From: Nitrosovibrio sp. Nv4 | GTDB lineage: Bacteria > Pseudomonadota > Gammaproteobacteria > Burkholderiales > SG8-39 | DNA: 49,563 nucleotides | NCBI GenBank assembly: GCA_945906765.1 | Contig: CAMDRF010000010.1 | Span: 1 to 49,563, forward strand | Direction: 5' to 3' | Part shown: piece by piece, positions 30,252 to 39,378 of the stretch | Position numbering within the stretch: the first letter of the stretch is position 1 | Layout of the letters: each line of letters starts with the position of its first letter | The notes under the pieces: generated by a model | What the model saw: the letters and a program-made list of their open reading frames with translations, nothing else | What the model was told of the DNA's origin: nothing | Databases searched by the model: none | Position numbers and translations under genes: made by a program

Positions 30252-31080
30252 GAAACGCAGTTTACTTGCTCTACGCGCGGCCCTGGCCGGCGCGGCTCTC
30301 GCCGCATCTTTCACACTTGGCGGCTGCGGCATACTGTCCGGCGGGGACAAGGACGAGACCGCGGGCTGGTCGGCGCAGAAACTCTATGGCGAGGCCAAGG
30401 ATGCGATGGCCGCGCGCTCCTGGGACAAGGCCATCAAGTACCTCGAGAAGCTGGAGGCGCGCTACCCCTATGGGCGCTTCGCGCAGCAGGCGCAGCTGGA
30501 TGCGGCCTACGTCTACTGGAAAAACGGCGAGCGCGCCTCCGCGATCGCGGCCGCGGACCGCTTCATCAAGCTGTACCCCAATCACGCCAACGTGGACTAC
30601 GCCTACTACCTCAAGGGGCTGGTCAACTTCAACGAGAACTCGGGCATTTTGAGCATCCTCGACAGCCCGGACATGACCGAGAGGGATTCCAAGGGCACGC
30701 GCGAGGCATTCGACGCATTCAAGGAACTGGCGAACCGCTTCCCGGATTCGAAGTACACCGAGGACGCGCTGGCGCGCATGCGCTACCTGCTGAACGCGCT
30801 CGCCCAGTACGAAGTGCACGTGGCGCGCTACTACATGAAGCGCGGTGCCTATGTCGCGGCGGCCAATCGCGCCCAGTTCGCGGTGCAGAACTACGTGCAG
30901 GCGCCGGCGATCGAGGAGGCGGTCTTCATCCTGGTCAAGGCCTACGATTCACTCGGCATGACCGACCTGCGCGACGCGGCGGATCGTGTCATGCGCAAGA
31001 ACTTCCCGCAAAGCCGCTACCTGGCCGGCAAGGGCGGCCGCGACGTGCCCTGGTGGAAACTCTGGGACCCGGACTGGTGA
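30250..31080 (+). CDS. bamD: Outer membrane assembly lipoprotein BamD (ComL)
   Basis: Lipobox LGGCG; AMAARSWDKAIKYLEKLEARYPYGRFAQQAQLDAAYVYWKNGE, FIKLYPNHANVDYAYYLKGL. Confidence 0.95.
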   Translation: MKRSLLALRAALAGAALAASFTLGGCGILSGGDKDETAGWSAQKLYGEAKDAMAARSWDKAIKYLEKLEARYPYGRFAQQAQLDAAYVYWKNGERASAIAAADRFIKLYPNHANVDYAYYLKGLVNFNENSGILSILDSPDMTERDSKGTREAFDAFKELANRFPDSKYTEDALARMRYLLNALAQYEVHVARYYMKRGAYVAAANRAQFAVQNYVQAPAIEEAVFILVKAYDSLGMTDLRDAADRVMRKNFPQSRYLAGKGGRDVPWWKLWDPDW

Positions 31081-32058
31081 TTAGATTTTGATCTTCTCAT
31101 CCGCGATGTAATCGCGGATCACGCTCTCCACGTCGTCATCGGGCTTGAAGCCCATCGCCAGCGCACGCGGCGTGCGGAAATTCACCGGCCAGGTTTTTAC
31201 GATTGCCTGGATGCGCGCGTCCGCCTTGTAGACCACGTGTTTTGCCACCGCATCGCCCGCCACCTTGCGCATCGCCTCGACCATCTGCGCCACGCTCGCG
31301 GTGATGCCGGGCAGATTCAGCCAGCGCTGAGTGCCCCAGGCCTCCGGCGGCAGCTCCCAGGCATGGATGAAAGCGTCCACCACTTTCCCCGGAGAAAGCA
31401 GCCAGACGCCGGTCTCCGGCGCCACCGGGCACTCGGAGATCACGCCGTTGAGCGGTTCGCGGATCACGCCGCTCGCGAATGACGACGCTGCCGCATTGGG
31501 CTTGCCGGCCCGCACCACGATGGTCGGCAGCCGCAGCGCGCGCCCGTCAATGAAGCCCTTGCGCGTGTAGTCGGAGACGAGGTACTCGCCGATCACTTTT
31601 TGCGCGCCGTAGGACGTCTGCGGATTTGCGATGGTGGAATCGTCGAGCACCTCGGGCAGGTCGCCGCCGAAGGCCGCCACCGAACTCGTGTAGACGAGGC
31701 GCGGCGGCTTGGCGCCGCTTGTTCCGATCCGGCGCATCTGCGCGAGCACCACCTCCATACCCTTCAAGTTGACGCGCATGCCGAGGTCGAAATCGGCCTC
31801 CGCCGCGCCGCTCACCACCGCCGCGAGATGGAATACAGCGTCCGTGTCCGGCAGGCATACGCTGGCGATGGTCTTCTCGTCGGAGACATCCCCGGTCACC
31901 GCTTTTACTTTCTGTAGATTTTCAACACCAGAAGGAAATGCGCCATCCAGCAACGTAATCGAAGCAATCGGCTTGCCGCCCAGCGTGCCGCGGGCCAGCA
32001 AGGTCCGGGCGAGCCTGAAGCCGAGAAAGCCGCCACCACCGGTGATGAGAATTTTCAT
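31081..32058 (-). CDS. denD: SDR/NAD-dependent epimerase family, D-erythronate dehydrogenase-like
   Basis: MKILITGGGGFLGFRLARTLLARG, FHLAAVVSGAAEADFDLGMRVNLKG, LPTIVVRAGKPNAAASSFASGVIREPL. Confidence 0.85.
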   Translation of the reverse strand: MKILITGGGGFLGFRLARTLLARGTLGGKPIASITLLDGAFPSGVENLQKVKAVTGDVSDEKTIASVCLPDTDAVFHLAAVVSGAAEADFDLGMRVNLKGMEVVLAQMRRIGTSGAKPPRLVYTSSVAAFGGDLPEVLDDSTIANPQTSYGAQKVIGEYLVSDYTRKGFIDGRALRLPTIVVRAGKPNAAASSFASGVIREPLNGVISECPVAPETGVWLLSPGKVVDAFIHAWELPPEAWGTQRWLNLPGITASVAQMVEAMRKVAGDAVAKHVVYKADARIQAIVKTWPVNFRTPRALAMGFKPDDDVESVIRDYIADEKIKI

Positions 32059-33986
32059 GCCGGGATTTTAGCGAAGAACGCCTCGACGTCGGCAATTTCG
32101 CGCGTCTGTTTCATCGGCGGCAGGCTGGCGCGGATTGTCCGGCCATAGCCTTTGGTGCGCAGGCGCGGATCGCAAAGCACCAGTACCCCGCGGTCTTCCT
32201 CGTCGCGGATCAGGCGGCCCACGCCCTGCTTCAACTGCAGCACCGCCTGCGGCAGCTGGAAATCCATGAACGGATTGCCGCCCTCGGCGCGCAGCGATTC
32301 GATGCGCGCGGCGAGCACCGGGTCGTCGGGCGGCGCGAAGGGCAGCTTGTCGATCAACACCACCGACAGCGCCTCGCCGCGCACGTCCACCCCTTCCCAG
32401 AAGGAGGCGGCGCCGAGCAGCACCGCGTTGCCCAGGGCGCGAAAACGCACCAGCAACTCGCTGCGCGAGCCCTCGCCCTGCACGAGCAGCGGGTAGTCGA
32501 TGCGCTCCATGAGCAGCTGGTGCGCGCGGCGCAGCGCCCGGTGCGAGGTGAAAAGCAGGAACGCGCGGCCGCGGCTGGCCCTGAGCACCGGCAGCGCGGC
32601 CTCGACCACGGCCTCGGTGTACGCGGGATCGTTCGGATCCGGCGGCAGCCCCCTGGGCGAATACAGCAGCGCCTGGCGCTCGAAATCGAAAGGGCTGGGC
32701 CAGGTTCGAGCGGCGGCCTCCTCGATGCCCAGTTCCTTCTTGAAATGCGAGAAATCCTCGCCCATCGCAAGCGTCGCCGAAGTGAAGATCCAGGCGCGCG
32801 GATGGTTCAGCATCTGCTTGCGGAACAGCTCGGCCGGCACCAGCGGCGTGATGTGCAGCTGCAGTGACTGCCCGAACACTTCAATCCAGCGCACTTCGTT
32901 CGCGGGCCCCTCTTCATGCATTCGCGCCAGCAGGCCCGTTGCTTCGGTGGCGCGCCGCGCGCAGGAACCCAGGCCCTCGGAGCGCTCCGCCTGCTCGCCC
33001 AAGGGCCTGGCCAGCGCCTCCAGTGCCTGGCCGAGCAACTGCAGCGCGTCGGCGAACCCCCGCTCGCGCATTGCCTGCGTCCAGCCCAGGCGCGCACCTT
33101 CTTTCGTGAAGCAGAGGCGTAGGTCGCGCGCCGCCTTGTCCAGCTTCGATGCCATGCGGTCCAGTTCGGGCGACGCGCCGCCGGCGGCGCGCAATTCCAT
33201 GCGCGCGTCGCGCGCGAGCTCGATCAACTGCGCACTCGATACCGTCTCGCCGAAGAACAGGCGCGCGGTTTCGGGCAACTGGTGCGCCTCGTCGAAAATC
33301 ACCGTGTTGCACGACGGCAGCAGCTCGGAGATGCCTTCGTCGCGCAGCGCCACGTCGGCGAAAAACAGATGGTGGTTCACCACCACCACGTCCGCGGCAA
33401 GCGCGTTCTTGCGCGCGCGCATCACGAAGCAGTCCTTGTATTTCGGGCAGTCCTGGCCGAGGCAGTTCTCGCGCGTCGAGGTGGCGTGCTGCCATACGGG
33501 CGAGTCCTCCGCGACTTCGGCAAGGTCGGCGCGATCGCCGGTGATTGAAGTCGCGGCGAAATGCGCGATGCTGCGCAGCCGCGCCGCGTCTTCGCGCGAT
33601 TCGAGGCGCCCCTCGGCACTGGCGTTGTCGAGGCGGTACAGGCAGACGTAGTTGGCGCGGCCCTTGAGCAGCGCCGCCACCGAGCCCGACGCAAGCGCCT
33701 CGCGCACCGCCGGCAGGTCGCGGTCATAGAGCTGGTTCTGCAGGGTCTTGGTGCCGGTGGAGACGATCACCTTGCCGCCGGCGAGCAGTGCCGGGACAAG
33801 ATAGGCGAAAGTCTTGCCGGTGCCGGTGCCGGCCTCGACCGCGAGCATGCTGCCCGACTGGACGGCATCCAGGATCGCTTGCGCCATCTCGATCTGCTGC
33901 GCGCGCGGACGATAGCCTTCGACTTGCGCGGCAAGCGGGCCGTCCGCCGAGAATACGCGTCCCAAGGCGCTCAGCGCCGCATCCAT
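32055..33986 (-). CDS. ATP-dependent DNA helicase (DinG/YoaA family)
   Basis: YRPRAQQIEMAQAIL, EAGTGTGKTFAYLVPAL, VVVNHHLFFADVALRDEG, DEAHQLPE, Fe-S cysteine cluster, GASSFWEGVDVRGE. Confidence 0.94.
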   Translation of the reverse strand: MDAALSALGRVFSADGPLAAQVEGYRPRAQQIEMAQAILDAVQSGSMLAVEAGTGTGKTFAYLVPALLAGGKVIVSTGTKTLQNQLYDRDLPAVREALASGSVAALLKGRANYVCLYRLDNASAEGRLESREDAARLRSIAHFAATSITGDRADLAEVAEDSPVWQHATSTRENCLGQDCPKYKDCFVMRARKNALAADVVVVNHHLFFADVALRDEGISELLPSCNTVIFDEAHQLPETARLFFGETVSSAQLIELARDARMELRAAGGASPELDRMASKLDKAARDLRLCFTKEGARLGWTQAMRERGFADALQLLGQALEALARPLGEQAERSEGLGSCARRATEATGLLARMHEEGPANEVRWIEVFGQSLQLHITPLVPAELFRKQMLNHPRAWIFTSATLAMGEDFSHFKKELGIEEAAARTWPSPFDFERQALLYSPRGLPPDPNDPAYTEAVVEAALPVLRASRGRAFLLFTSHRALRRAHQLLMERIDYPLLVQGEGSRSELLVRFRALGNAVLLGAASFWEGVDVRGEALSVVLIDKLPFAPPDDPVLAARIESLRAEGGNPFMDFQLPQAVLQLKQGVGRLIRDEEDRGVLVLCDPRLRTKGYGRTIRASLPPMKQTREIADVEAFFAKIPA

Positions 33987-33994
33987 CGTCGCGT

Positions 33995-34213
33995 TCAGTT
34001 CCCGGCCTCTTCGACCTTTACCCAGATGCGGCGCTCGCCCGCGACCGTTCCATCCCCGGACGACAGGATGCCGCCGGGTTCGAGCAATGGCCGCAGCACC
34101 GGAATGACCTGGTCCGCGGTCCGGTGCCGGAGCGAAATCACTTCCAGGGTGCCTTGGGCGAACGCGCTTGCGGCGACAAACAACAGGAACAGGAGCAGCG
34201 GGAATCGGCTCAT
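33995..34213 (-). pseudogene. Truncated secretin N-domain-like exported protein
   Basis: Signal peptide MSRFPLLLFLLFVAASAFAQ, then TLEVISLRHRTADQVIPVLRPLLEPGGILSSGDG (secretin N-domain), then abrupt RRIWVKVEEAGN end. Confidence 0.5.
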
Positions 34214-34282
34214 GAAGGGCTTAACGCACGCCTTTTGTTAGTAGTTGCTCTCAAATCCGATATGCACTAGATTACTTGAATT

Positions 34283-34798
34283 ATGTTTCGCAATATACTG
34301 TTTTATAGCGTTTTATTAATACAATTGTCTGGCTGTGGGTCGTTTCGTCCGACCACGCCGGCACCAGTCCAAGTGGTTGCGGCGCCATCCGCGGCTTCCC
34401 CTGCTCCGCCAAGCGCGCGGCGCGCCGAAGCTTTGCTGCAGGCGCTGCTCGCGCTCGGACTCGACTACCGCTACGGCGGCAATTCGCCGGTCACCGGATT
34501 CGACTGCAGCGGACTGGTCGCGCACGTGTATCTCGAAGCCTGGAACATCCGCCTGCCCCGCAACACGAGTGCGCAAAGCAAAGCCGGGATGCCGGTGAGT
34601 CTAGCGGAACTGCAGGCGGGCGATCTCGTGTTCTACGACACGCTGAAGCAACCGTATTCGCACGTCGGCATCTACCTCGGCGACGGCAAATTCGTGCATG
34701 CCCCCAAGACCGGCGCGCAGGTACGAGTGGAGTCCTTGAAGAGCGCCTATTGGGCGCAAAGATTCAATGGGGCACGGAGGATCGAGCCACCCCTTTGA
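34283..34798 (+). CDS. NlpC/P60 (C40) family lipoprotein peptidase
   Basis: Lipobox LSGCG; LGLDYRYGGNSPVTGFDCSGLVAHVY, LPRNTSAQSKAG, GDLVFYDTLKQPYSHVGIYLGDGKFVHAPK. Confidence 0.93.
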   Translation: MFRNILFYSVLLIQLSGCGSFRPTTPAPVQVVAAPSAASPAPPSARRAEALLQALLALGLDYRYGGNSPVTGFDCSGLVAHVYLEAWNIRLPRNTSAQSKAGMPVSLAELQAGDLVFYDTLKQPYSHVGIYLGDGKFVHAPKTGAQVRVESLKSAYWAQRFNGARRIEPPL

Positions 34799-34812
34799 CT
34801 CTATGTAGTGAG

Positions 34813-34831
34813 AAGCATTATCATTAAGATT
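34813..34831. promoter_or_regulatory. Candidate Fur-box-like sequence AAGCATTATCATTAAGATT upstream of fbpA
   Basis: Partial match to the GATAATGATAATCATTATC consensus (read by eye). Confidence 0.35.
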
Positions 34832-34853
34832 CACCCTGCCTGAAATAACTCAA

Positions 34854-35879
34854 GTGACTGTTATTAAAAAGACTTTCATAGTCTCTGCCCTGCTTTTCTC
34901 GGCTGCGGCCTTCGCGCAAGACAATAAAGTGCTGAACCTTTACTCGTCGCGCCATTACCAGACGGACGAGGCGCTTTACGCCAATTTCACCAAGCAGACC
35001 GGCATCAAGATCAACCGCATCGAAGCCGGCGAAGACCCGCTGATCGAGCGCATCCGCAACGAAGGCGCGCGCAGCCCGGCCGACGTGCTGGTGACGGTGG
35101 ATGCGGGCCGCCTGTGGCGCGCCGAGCAGCTCGGCTTCTTCCAGCCGGTGAAATCGGCGCTGCTCGATGCGCGCATCCCGGCGAGCTACCGCGAGCCGAG
35201 CGGGCTCTGGTTCGGCTTCTCGCTGCGCGCACGCCTGATTGCGTACAACAAAGCCAAGGTGAAGGCCGCCGAACTACCCACCTATGAATCGCTCGCCGAG
35301 CCGAAGTGGAAGGGCCGCATCTGCATGCGCTCCTCCACCAACATGTACAACCTCTCCCTGCTGAGTGCGATGATCGACCATCTCGGCGAGCAGAAGGCGC
35401 AGGCCTGGGCGCAGGCGGTGCGCGACAACCTTGCGCGTGATCCCAGGGGCGGGGACACCGACCAGTTGAAGAGCGTGGCCGCGGGCGAATGCGACGTCAC
35501 GATCTCGAACCAGTACTACTATGCGCGCCTGCTGCGCTCGGGCAAGCCCGATGAACGGGAAATCGGGGAAAAACTCGGAGTGGTGTTTCCGAACCAGTCG
35601 AGCTGGGGCACGCACGTCAACATCTCGGGCGCCGGCGTGATGAAGCACGCGCCGAACCGGGAAGCGGCGGTGAAGTTCCTCGAGTACCTCGCCAGCGACG
35701 ACGCACAGCGCTATTTCGCCGACGGCAACAACGAGTGGCCGGCGGTGGCGGGCGTGAAGGTGGACAACCCCGCGCTCGCCTCGCTCGGCGCCTTCAGGCA
35801 GGACGCGCTGAACGTCGCGGTGCTCGGCCGCAACCAGCCGGGCGCGCAGAAAATCTACGACCGGGTGGCTTGGAAGTAG
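34854..35879 (+). CDS. fbpA: Fe(3+) ABC transporter substrate-binding protein
   Basis: VLNLYSSRHYQTDEALYANFTKQTGIKINRIEAGEDPLIERI, SNQYYYARLL, SGAGVMKHAPNREAAVKFLEYLASDDAQ; GTG start. Confidence 0.92.
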   Translation: MTVIKKTFIVSALLFSAAAFAQDNKVLNLYSSRHYQTDEALYANFTKQTGIKINRIEAGEDPLIERIRNEGARSPADVLVTVDAGRLWRAEQLGFFQPVKSALLDARIPASYREPSGLWFGFSLRARLIAYNKAKVKAAELPTYESLAEPKWKGRICMRSSTNMYNLSLLSAMIDHLGEQKAQAWAQAVRDNLARDPRGGDTDQLKSVAAGECDVTISNQYYYARLLRSGKPDEREIGEKLGVVFPNQSSWGTHVNISGAGVMKHAPNREAAVKFLEYLASDDAQRYFADGNNEWPAVAGVKVDNPALASLGAFRQDALNVAVLGRNQPGAQKIYDRVAWK

Positions 35880-37510
35880 CGCTTCACGACGATCAGCACC
35901 GGTGCCAGGCCAATCGCGACAATCACCAGCGAAGGCACCGCGGCCTCCGCCAGGCGCTCGTCCTTGGCCAGGTTGTAGGCCTCGATGGCGAGCGTGTCGA
36001 AATTGAAGGGACGCAGGGCAAAGGTCGCCGGCAATTCCTTCATCACGTCTACGAACAGGAGCAGCGCCGCGCTCGCCAGGCTGGAGGCGAGCAGCGGCAC
36101 GTGCACGCGCACCAGCGTCCCGGCGGGCGTTGCACCGAGACTGCGTGCCGCGTCATCCATGCGCGGCGTGACCTTGGCGAGTCCCGCCTCGACAGTCTGC
36201 AGCGCCACCGCGAGGAAGCGCACCAGGTACGCATATACCAGCGCGACGATAGTGCCGGTCAACAGCAAGCCGGGTTTCACGCCGAACGCCGTTTCGATGC
36301 CACCGGCGATCCAGTTGTCGAGCCGTCCGAGGGGCACCAGCACCCCGATGGCGATCACGGCACCAGGAATGGCATAGCCGAGCGCGGCGGCGCGGTTCGC
36401 CCATGCAACGACGTTGGCCTGACGACCGCGCGAAAGGCGCGCCGCGTAGGCCATGGCGGTCGCGAGCAGCACGCCCGCGGCAGCCGCGATCCCCGCCAGC
36501 GTGAAGCTGTTGCCGATCAGCGCCGGCAGGCGCGCACTCCATCGTGCGTCCGGGTCGGACCAGGCGAGGTGCACCAGCAGCCCCACAGGCAGCAGGAACC
36601 CGAGCAGTACCGGCGCGGCACAGGCCGCGAATGCCAGCGCAGCGGCCGTGCCCGAGAGGCGCTGCGGCGGCGAGCGCTTGCTCAAGGTACTCGCATACGC
36701 CGCGCGGCCGCGGCTGGCGCGCTCCAGCGCGAGGACCACGAATACGAACGCGAGCAGGCACACCGACAACTGGCCGGCCGCGGCGCTGTCGCCCATGGAC
36801 AGCCAGGCCTTGAAGATGCCGGTGGTGAACACCTCCAGCGCAAAGTACGAAACGGTGCCGAAATCAGCGAGCGTTTCCATGAACGCGAGCGCGGCGCCCG
36901 CCGCGACCGCGGGCCGCGCGATCGGCAGCGCGACGCGCCAGAAACTGCCCCAGGCCGAATAGCCGGCGAGGCGCCCCGCCTCCAGCGCACTGCGCGAAAC
37001 GTCGAGAAACGCCGTGCGCGCAAGCAGGTAGACATAGGGATAGAGCGCGAACGACAGCATCGCCGCCGCGCCCGGGATCGAGCGGATTTCGGGGAACCAG
37101 TATTCGCGCGCCTGCCACCCGGTCGCCACACGCAGAGCGCTCTGCACCGGTCCGGTGAATTGCAGCCAATCGGTATACGCGTACGCCATGACGTAAGCCG
37201 GCATCGCGAGCGGCAGCACCAGCGCCCACTCGAGCACGCGCTGCGCCGGAAAACGGTACGCGGTGACCAGCCAGGCCGAAAGCACACCAATGGAAAGCAC
37301 CCCGGCCGCAACGCAGGCAACCAGCAGCGCGGTATTCAGGACGTAGGTGCCGAGCAAGGTGCGCGCAAGATGTGCCCAGGTTTCGCTTGCCGGGCCAAGC
37401 ACGCTGGCGACGACCGCCAGGATCGGCAGCAGGATCAACGCTGCGGCGCCGAGCGAGATGGCGGATAAAAATACAACTCTTTGAAAATAAAGCACTCCTG
37501 ATTCTAACAA
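35855..37510 (-). CDS. fbpB: Fe(3+) ABC transporter permease
   Basis: Two permease halves; MPAYVMAYAYTDWLQFTGPVQ, FWRVALPIARPAVAAGAALAFMETLADFG; ORF start is a TTG inside the palindrome, true start uncertain. Confidence 0.92.
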   Translation of the reverse strand: MLESGVLYFQRVVFLSAISLGAAALILLPILAVVASVLGPASETWAHLARTLLGTYVLNTALLVACVAAGVLSIGVLSAWLVTAYRFPAQRVLEWALVLPLAMPAYVMAYAYTDWLQFTGPVQSALRVATGWQAREYWFPEIRSIPGAAAMLSFALYPYVYLLARTAFLDVSRSALEAGRLAGYSAWGSFWRVALPIARPAVAAGAALAFMETLADFGTVSYFALEVFTTGIFKAWLSMGDSAAAGQLSVCLLAFVFVVLALERASRGRAAYASTLSKRSPPQRLSGTAAALAFAACAAPVLLGFLLPVGLLVHLAWSDPDARWSARLPALIGNSFTLAGIAAAAGVLLATAMAYAARLSRGRQANVVAWANRAAALGYAIPGAVIAIGVLVPLGRLDNWIAGGIETAFGVKPGLLLTGTIVALVYAYLVRFLAVALQTVEAGLAKVTPRMDDAARSLGATPAGTLVRVHVPLLASSLASAALLLFVDVMKELPATFALRPFNFDTLAIEAYNLAKDERLAEAAVPSLVIVAIGLAPVLIVVKRYFQATRS

Positions 37511-37529
37511 GAATAATTCTTGTTAGAAT
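37501..37529. promoter_or_regulatory. Perfect 29-bp palindrome ATTCTAACAAGAAT-A-ATTCTTGTTAGAAT (candidate iron-responsive operator)
   Basis: 14-bp arms with 1-bp centre, in the fbpB/fbpC divergent region; core AAGAATAATTCTT resembles 7-1-7 Fur sites. Confidence 0.8.
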
Positions 37530-37536
37530 AATTGAC

Positions 37537-38634
37537 ATGCAACCGCTGCTGGACATTCAGGATCTGCACCACGCCTATCAGGGAAAGCTTGGCGACCCCG
37601 AGGCAGTACGAGGCTTGTCGTTTGCCCTTGCGCGTGGCGTGATCGGCTGCTTGCTGGGACCCAGCGGCTGCGGCAAGACCACGGTGCTGCGCTGCATCGC
37701 GGGGTTCGAGACGCCGAGCGCCGGGCGTATCCTGCTCAACGGCGTCGTGGTCTCCTCGGCGCAGACCAGCCTGCCGCCGGAGAAACGGCGCGTCGGCATG
37801 GTGTTCCAGGAGCACGCACTGTTTCCGCACCTGACGGCCGCGAGCAATATTGGATTTGGTTTTTCGAATAAGAAAGAAACCCAAAGCCGCGTGCAGGAAC
37901 TCGCCACGCTCACCGGCATTGCCGACCTGCTGCAAAAATACCCGCATGAACTCTCCGGCGGCCAGCAGCAACGCGTCGCGCTCGCGCGCGCGCTCGCGCC
38001 GCGCCCCGAACTGCTGCTGCTCGACGAACCGTTCTCCAATCTCGATACCGGCCTGCGCGAGCGCCTCTCGCACGAATTGCGCGACATCATCAAGGCGTCC
38101 GGCGCAACGGCGATACTCGTCACCCACGACCAGTACGAGGCGTTCGCGATGGCCGACGAGATCGGCGTCCTGCACCAAGGCCGCCTCGAGCAGTGGGACA
38201 CGGCGTACAACCTGTACCACCGCCCGGCCAACCGTTTCGTCGCCGACTTTGTCGGCCAGGGCGTATTCCTCCCGGGGAAGGTACTGAGTCCAAAGCAGGT
38301 GGAGATCGAGCTCGGGGTACTGGACGGCGCCATTCCCGGCGCCTGCCAGATCGGCTGCGACGCCTGCGGCAAGGGCTGCCTCGCCGACGTGCTGCTGCGA
38401 CCCGACGACGTGATCCATGACGATTCGGCGCCTACCCAGGCCGAGGTCGTGCACAAAGCCTTCCGTGGCGCGGAGATCCTGTACACGCTCAAGCTGGAGA
38501 GCGGCAGACAGGTGCTCGCGCTGGTGCCCAGCCACCACAACCACGCGCTGGGCGAGCGCATCGGCATCCGGCTCGACGTCGACCACGTGGTCGCGTTCGC
38601 GCCGCAGGCGCGCCCGCCGGCGCCGCAGGGCTAA
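37537..38634 (+). CDS. fbpC: Fe(3+) ABC transporter ATP-binding protein
   Basis: Start at MQPLLDIQDLHHAYQGK; LLGPSGCGKTTVLRCIAGFE, LSGGQQQRVALARALAP, LLLLDEPFSNLD, ILVTHDQYEAFAMAD. Confidence 0.95.
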   Translation: MQPLLDIQDLHHAYQGKLGDPEAVRGLSFALARGVIGCLLGPSGCGKTTVLRCIAGFETPSAGRILLNGVVVSSAQTSLPPEKRRVGMVFQEHALFPHLTAASNIGFGFSNKKETQSRVQELATLTGIADLLQKYPHELSGGQQQRVALARALAPRPELLLLDEPFSNLDTGLRERLSHELRDIIKASGATAILVTHDQYEAFAMADEIGVLHQGRLEQWDTAYNLYHRPANRFVADFVGQGVFLPGKVLSPKQVEIELGVLDGAIPGACQIGCDACGKGCLADVLLRPDDVIHDDSAPTQAEVVHKAFRGAEILYTLKLESGRQVLALVPSHHNHALGERIGIRLDVDHVVAFAPQARPPAPQG

Positions 38635-38635
38635 T

Positions 38636-39358
38636 CTATTTTTCTTCTTTCAGGAAAAAATCCACCGGGATTTCGAGGATGAAGGCCTTGCCGCGCAATC
38701 CCGGCGGGATCGTCGCCTTCGACTTCGCCATGCGGATCATCGACTGGGCTTCCTCGTCCAGCACCGAGCGGCCCGCGCCCTTCTTCACGGTGAGCGAGGA
38801 AATCGCGCCGTCCTCGCCGATCGCGATACGCAGCTCGACCCTGCCTTGCCAGTTGTTGTCCTGCGCGACGCGTGGATATTGCTTGTAGCGGCGCGCGAAG
38901 TCCATCAGTTCGAGCCGGAACTGCGCGACGGTTCCCGGGTCCACCCCTCCCTGGGTCTGGACTGCGGCTTGAGGTTCGGTCCTCGCGAGCGGCGCCTGCT
39001 GCGCGGCCGGCGGCGGCGCGGCGGGCGTTGCGGGCGTTGCGGGAACCACGAACGCAGTTTCAGCCGCTTGTTTGGCTTGCTCGACGCTGAGTATCGGTGT
39101 GGTAAGCGGGACTGGCGGCGCCGCCTTGACGGTGGACGGCGGACGGATCACAGACGGTTGCAGCGCAGGCGGTGAAGGCGCCTCGGCCTTCTGCAACACA
39201 GGCTCAGGTGGCTTGGGCGCCGCCAACCGAGCGGTCATCTTCGCGGGAAGCCGGCGCTGCGCCTCCTTGAGCAAGGGGAGCGCATACAGCAGCAGTGCAT
39301 GCAGGGCAAGCGAGGTCAGCACCGCCAGCGCAAGCAGGCGGAATTGCCCGGCTTCCAA
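38636..39358 (-). CDS. TonB-family energy transducer-like protein
   Basis: N-terminal TM, Pro/Ala-rich spacer, C-terminal NNWQGRVELRIAIGEDGAISSLTVKKGAGRSVLDEEAQSMIRMAK. Confidence 0.9.
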   Translation of the reverse strand: MEAGQFRLLALAVLTSLALHALLLYALPLLKEAQRRLPAKMTARLAAPKPPEPVLQKAEAPSPPALQPSVIRPPSTVKAAPPVPLTTPILSVEQAKQAAETAFVVPATPATPAAPPPAAQQAPLARTEPQAAVQTQGGVDPGTVAQFRLELMDFARRYKQYPRVAQDNNWQGRVELRIAIGEDGAISSLTVKKGAGRSVLDEEAQSMIRMAKSKATIPPGLRGKAFILEIPVDFFLKEEK

Positions 39359-39378
39359 TTCCGGGTCCCCACGTCGCG

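Noticed and set aside
29220-31091. 623-aa plus-strand ORF across pgeF/rluD/bamD
   Set aside because: Out-of-frame/antisense artefact of GC-rich sequence; underlying genes are well supported.
35735-37468. 577-aa plus-strand ORF antisense to fbpB
   Set aside because: Arg/Gln-rich antisense translation with no domain; the permease on the other strand is clear.
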